This document shows, one piece after another, positions 60,541-64,000 of a DNA stretch of 64,000 nt. The notes under the pieces were generated by a model. That model was not told the DNA's origin and made no database searches. It saw only the letters and a program-made list of their open reading frames with translations. Where the stretch lies: NCBI GenBank assembly GCA_025667525.1, contig CM046877.1:30329255-30393254 (forward strand), in the 5' to 3' direction. The first letter of the stretch is position 1, and each line of letters starts with the position of its first letter. This DNA is from Glebionis coronaria. Its lineage: Eukaryota; Streptophyta; Magnoliopsida; Asterales; Asteraceae. A program made the translations under genes and the position numbers.

Positions 60541-63198
60541 TAACTACATTTATTCTACATCCAAAAGTTAATATATATAGCTATAATATAAAAATTCAAA
60601 GCAAGATATCATTTAGTATTACCTTAGCGTGACTGAACTCTCCAATGCTCCCTTCCGCAAACTAACCAAGGAAGTGTGGCCATGACTCAAGATTGTATGG
60701 TGGCCATGACTCAAGATTAGTCTAACCAACAATAGTTTGAAGACCAGGTGTAAATCTGAGTTTTCTTTCCTATACATTATAAAAACATAGTTAGGCTTAT
60801 TCAATATTGATAAGTCAATATTATGAAAAAAAAATATAAGTTAAAATGAATTACATACCTCTTTATAAAAAAGAGCAAGGTGGATGATGTTCAGTGGCAT
60901 TGTTATACATCGTGATTGTAGATCTATGTCGCAGTTCGCGGGCAACAACAACTAAAATCATGGTAGTAATCTATCAAGAAGAAAATAAGGCTTTTTAGTT
61001 TAAAAATCAGACTTACTTCATTCATAAAACATTACACTTGTAAACCAAAAGACGGTGTAGGAGTATATATCGAAACTATTATGAATAAAAACCGGTAACA
61101 TAAATAATACCTTTTGTCCTTTTCACATCGATAAGTGGCCACTCTCATGCTGCCAAAACAAAGTGCTAAGCATAAGCTACTTAAATACCTAATTTGATCA
61201 TATGAACAAAAGGAATAAAGATCAGTAATTAGTGTATAGTATATATGAAGCTCATATAATGATATAACTTGACACCATCACATATAACATACCTTGCATA
61301 TGGGATAGAGATGCGAGGTTTGGCGTATATATTGATAGCTCCAAAACCACCATCTGCTTTGTGCCTTTCAGTTGATGGAAAGTAATGGCACTGAGGCAAA
61401 TATTAAGACTTTTAACCCCGGCTTGCTTGGTGAAGGTCTCGGTTTCCTAATTCAAGATAGGTATAACCACCAGAAAATAAACAACAAACATTTAAGCTTT
61501 ACTTGTATACCAATAGAACTTTTAACAATGCATTTTGTAATTAGTCTACACAAAATAATACTTGTAACAATATTAACACGAAACATTTAGCAATTCTTTT
61601 TTATCATTTTTTATAACTCGAAAGCTTTACCTTGCTTTCAATCCCATCTTCTTTTATAAGACACGTACTCTACAGATCAAGCATGATATGCGAAAGAAAG
61701 CATATAGAATTTGGTCATTAAAAAATCATATTAAAACTAAAAATAAGCTATGAAGCCCACAAGACTTGATATACGATAAATAAATACTAAAAAAAAGAAT
61801 ATATTTCAAGTTCGGGTTCTATCAGATTTTTAACATCTTGTCTAATCATGCGTTGATAATCCTTTTCAAGTTAAGTTACATACCAAAATAGTTACTTATG
61901 AGGAATTCCTCCATGTTTGCTCTTTGCATTTAGCTTTAGCTTCCACATCTTCGGGCCATTTACGAATCATTAACCAAAACCCTTAATTAGTTATTTTCCA
62001 CAAAATATTACAATATAACGAATTAACGGCCAACAAAAAAACTCATTGGTTTTTTATATTGTAATATGACATAAACTCACCAATAAGAGACATACCAAAC
62101 ATTATCAAGTCCGACTAAGCTATAAGGTTCAAACACATTTAATCAAACACGCTGTTTAAAGAAAATCCCATCATCAGTTTGTCAAATATAACATTTGAAA
62201 GTTCATCACATATTAAACATAAAACCAACTCAATAAAAAATAAGACTTTATGATAAAAACGCAAAATCTAACATTTAATATAAATCAATACAAATGCTAA
62301 GCAAAATTGAAAAAATCATTAATGCATTTATACTCTAAAAAACACCGTAGTGGCATGATTTTTGTTTACACAAATCCGCATTTTGTTGGAGGAGCGTCTT
62401 TAGCAATAATATTATATATATCTAACAAATGATCTATCAATGAGTTCTACCAAACGTAACAAATTATCAACAACGATTTTACAAAGGGAATAGTCTGTAA
62501 CGATTTTATATTAAAATCAACATCAAAATAAAAATAAACAATTAAAAAATTAAAAAATATATATATACCTGATTTCGCAAACTGGGAACCATTGATTTGT
62601 AGCTAATTGATGGTTTAGAAACATATATACACTATCATCCGTGAAAAACTTCGATGGGTAACCATTGATTTCTAGCTAACCGATGGACCCTTTGATTGAT
62701 GAATAAATTTTTGTTGTTCAAACCCACAAACATCACGAATTTGTGTTGTGATAATTGTTGTGTTTAATTATTTTTTATCTAATCAAAACCCACCAAGATT
62801 TTTTTGTTGATCTAATCCAAACCCACAAAGATTACAAATTTGTGGTGTGATAATTGCTGTGTTTGATTAATTTTTGGATCGTGGAATGATGGATATGCTA
62901 TTTTTGTTTTTGATGTTTGAAAGGTATAGTTAAAAAGGATTGTGTAAAAGAAACGTATGAAAGATGTAACAAAAAAAAGGTTATGATACATTTTTGATCC
63001 GAGGGTTGTTAAAAAGAAGATTTACACATGTCAATTGATTAGGTATTTTCTAAGAGATTTTTTAGGGAACAAACCCTGCTATATAAAGATAGTAGATAGT
63101 CGTCACAGCCACCTAACCATATCAAAAAAGAACATTCTACCATTTTCTCAACTCCCCATCAAGATGAAGAAAAAAAAACTCGAAGCACATTACTCCGT

Positions 63199-63299
63199 AA
63201 AAAAAAGGTAAGGCCTCGTATAATATTTCGAGTTAAAACGGCCAAACCTCGATTTTCGAAGGTGACCCTTCTAACTCAAAATATCACACTCACCAAAAT
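63199..63299 (-). ncRNA. Structured small RNA with U6-type promoter, HP-19
   Basis: Minus-strand unit: USE ATCCCACATTG (63365-63355), gap 23 bp, TTTATATA (63331-63324), predicted start A at 63299, 25 nt after the TATA, and stop T8 at 63206-63199. The 101-nt RNA folds well. The closing stem GGTGAG/CTTACC (63294-63289 with 63212-63207) directly precedes the T run. A 13-bp stem has one G-U pair (63284-63272 with 63235-63223). An inner hairpin GAAGG/CCTTC lies at 63271-63258. It is not U6, U3, U6atac, 7SL or 5S as far as I can tell. The bases after TATA (CCGTGGTGT) resemble those of the HP units, so the promoters may be related while the RNA bodies are not. Confidence 0.68.
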
Positions 63300-63323
63300 A
63301 TGTTAACCTGATACACACCACGG

Positions 63324-63365
63324 TATATAAAGTGTCATCATTTCATCACTTTAGCAATGTGGGAT
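63324..63365 (-). promoter_or_regulatory. USE plus TATA promoter of HP-19
   Basis: The USE differs from RTCCCACATCG at one base. The TATA is perfect. In plant snRNA genes a gap of about 24 bp selects polymerase III, and about 34 bp selects polymerase II. Confidence 0.75.
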
Positions 63366-63423
63366 TATATATTGTCAATGTTTTCTTCCCAAAAATAATA
63401 AGGTGACTCATGCATTTTTACTA

Positions 63424-63677
63424 CTCCCTCCGTCCCTAATTAAATGTCCACTTTTGACTTTTAGAGTCATTTTGTGTAAACTTTGACTTTAAATTGTTTT
63501 GTTTGTGTTATATAATACTTGATGAAAGTTGTACTAATGAAAATATATTTAAAGCTCAACGTATTCATATAATTTGTATCAAGTATTATATAACACAAAC
63601 AAAATAATTTAAGGTCAAACTTGAGAGCGTTTGACTTTGAAAGTCAACAGTGGACATTTATTTAGGGACGGAGGGAG
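63424..63677. mobile_element. Stowaway-type MITE (Tc1/mariner group)
   Basis: 254 bp with terminal inverted repeats starting CTCCCTCCGTCCCTAA and TA duplications at both ends (63422-63423, 63678-63679). Nearly the whole element is an inverted repeat (TGTGTTATATAATACTTGAT and its complement in the centre). Confidence 0.92.
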
Positions 63678-64000
63678 TATATTTAATACTCACCATCTAT
63701 TTGCTCATTAAATCCGTTTTTTTAGAACGGCAAATGTTACTGGTTATATGCTATTACTAATCATAAATCAAATATCCATAGGTGTAACAACAATAGTGTC
63801 CAGATGCTTACGAGCTTATTTAGTTTCAGGTTATATTTTATAAGCTTAAATTTTCCAGGTAATTTTGAGACGTACGGATATAAGTTTATTAGTACGGATA
63901 TAGAAGTTTATTAGTAATAACTAAAAAATTAGAAAGGAAAAAAAAGCTTGATACACAATTAAAAATTTTAGGATTCGTATTGGATTTCATGCCAAACTTC
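63678..64000. other. Right edge with a SINE-tail-like piece
   Basis: 63714-63745 on the minus strand reads AACATTTGCCGTTCTAAAAAAA, matching the 3' end of the SINEs at 36164 and 39026. The rest is unrecognised. Confidence 0.45.

Larger units (their letters stand above)
56455..63096 (-). mobile_element. Second Helitron, minus strand, carrying a nested LTR element
   Basis: On the minus strand it starts TCTACTATCTTTATATAGCA (from 63096, preceded by A) and ends CCGCCCATTGGGCGG, a hairpin, then GCCTTGAGG and CTAG (56455), followed by T. These are Helitron hallmarks, but no empty site is available here, so the pairing of the two ends is inferred. No Rep/helicase frame is seen. Exon-like minus-strand pieces lie near 57488-57578 (RNLGLKYDEDVGVSSKSYIN) and 57665-57780 (SDTISYWRKREEDVQRCVWG), perhaps captured gene parts. 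Confidence 0.62.

Overview
The window is plant nuclear DNA, from a eudicot by its content: AT-rich, no bacterial-type operons, GT-AG introns, Ty3/gypsy and Ty1/copia retrotransposons, CACTA, hAT, Harbinger, Helitron, SINE and Stowaway elements. I cannot fix the species; Asteraceae is only a guess. I see no ordinary host protein-coding gene. The intact-looking proteins all lie inside one CACTA transposon.

Layout. (1) 1-14797 is a nest of LTR retrotransposons, all on the minus strand. A Tnt1-like copia fragment (12866-14797) is interrupted by an LTR of a long-LTR gypsy family (1-1626 plus 12834-12865). That LTR is itself interrupted by a complete but mutated Tekay-like gypsy element (1627-12828, target duplication AGGGT). 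(2) 14.8-41 kb and 54.1-56.4 kb hold diverged local duplications, a dead Harbinger transposase, a 6.3-kb Helitron (24470-30793), a hAT MITE, two SINEs and a retroposed 25S rRNA fragment. (3) 41120-54115 is a CACTA (En/Spm) element. Its two spliced genes, a TNP2-type transposase (1132 aa) and a Transposase_24-type protein (541 aa), both stay open across every predicted junction. It also carries a 4-kb block with a 49-copy 30-bp minisatellite and a GRF zinc-finger gene. (4) 56455-63096 is a second, minus-strand Helitron containing a small LTR element (58297-59815) with identical LTRs. (5) The right end has a structured small-RNA candidate and a Stowaway MITE.

The most unusual signal is a dispersed family of small units, 18 on the plus strand between 15 and 55.4 kb and one related unit on the minus strand at 63.3 kb. 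They resemble plant U6-type RNA polymerase III genes. An upstream sequence element (USE) close to RTCCCACATCG is followed, usually after 23-24 bp, by a TATA box close to TTTATATA. About 24 bp later comes a conserved start, (A/G)GTTGATATTAG. The units end about 105-115 nt downstream in a conserved tail, ACAAGTTCTCAAC, plus a run of 4-8 T. Between conserved head and tail the sequence differs strongly among units, yet many can form a hairpin there, and head and tail can pair (GTTGA/TCAAC). I do not recognise the RNA. The minus-strand unit at 63199-63365 has the same architecture and the best fold. Transcription, processing and function are inferred.
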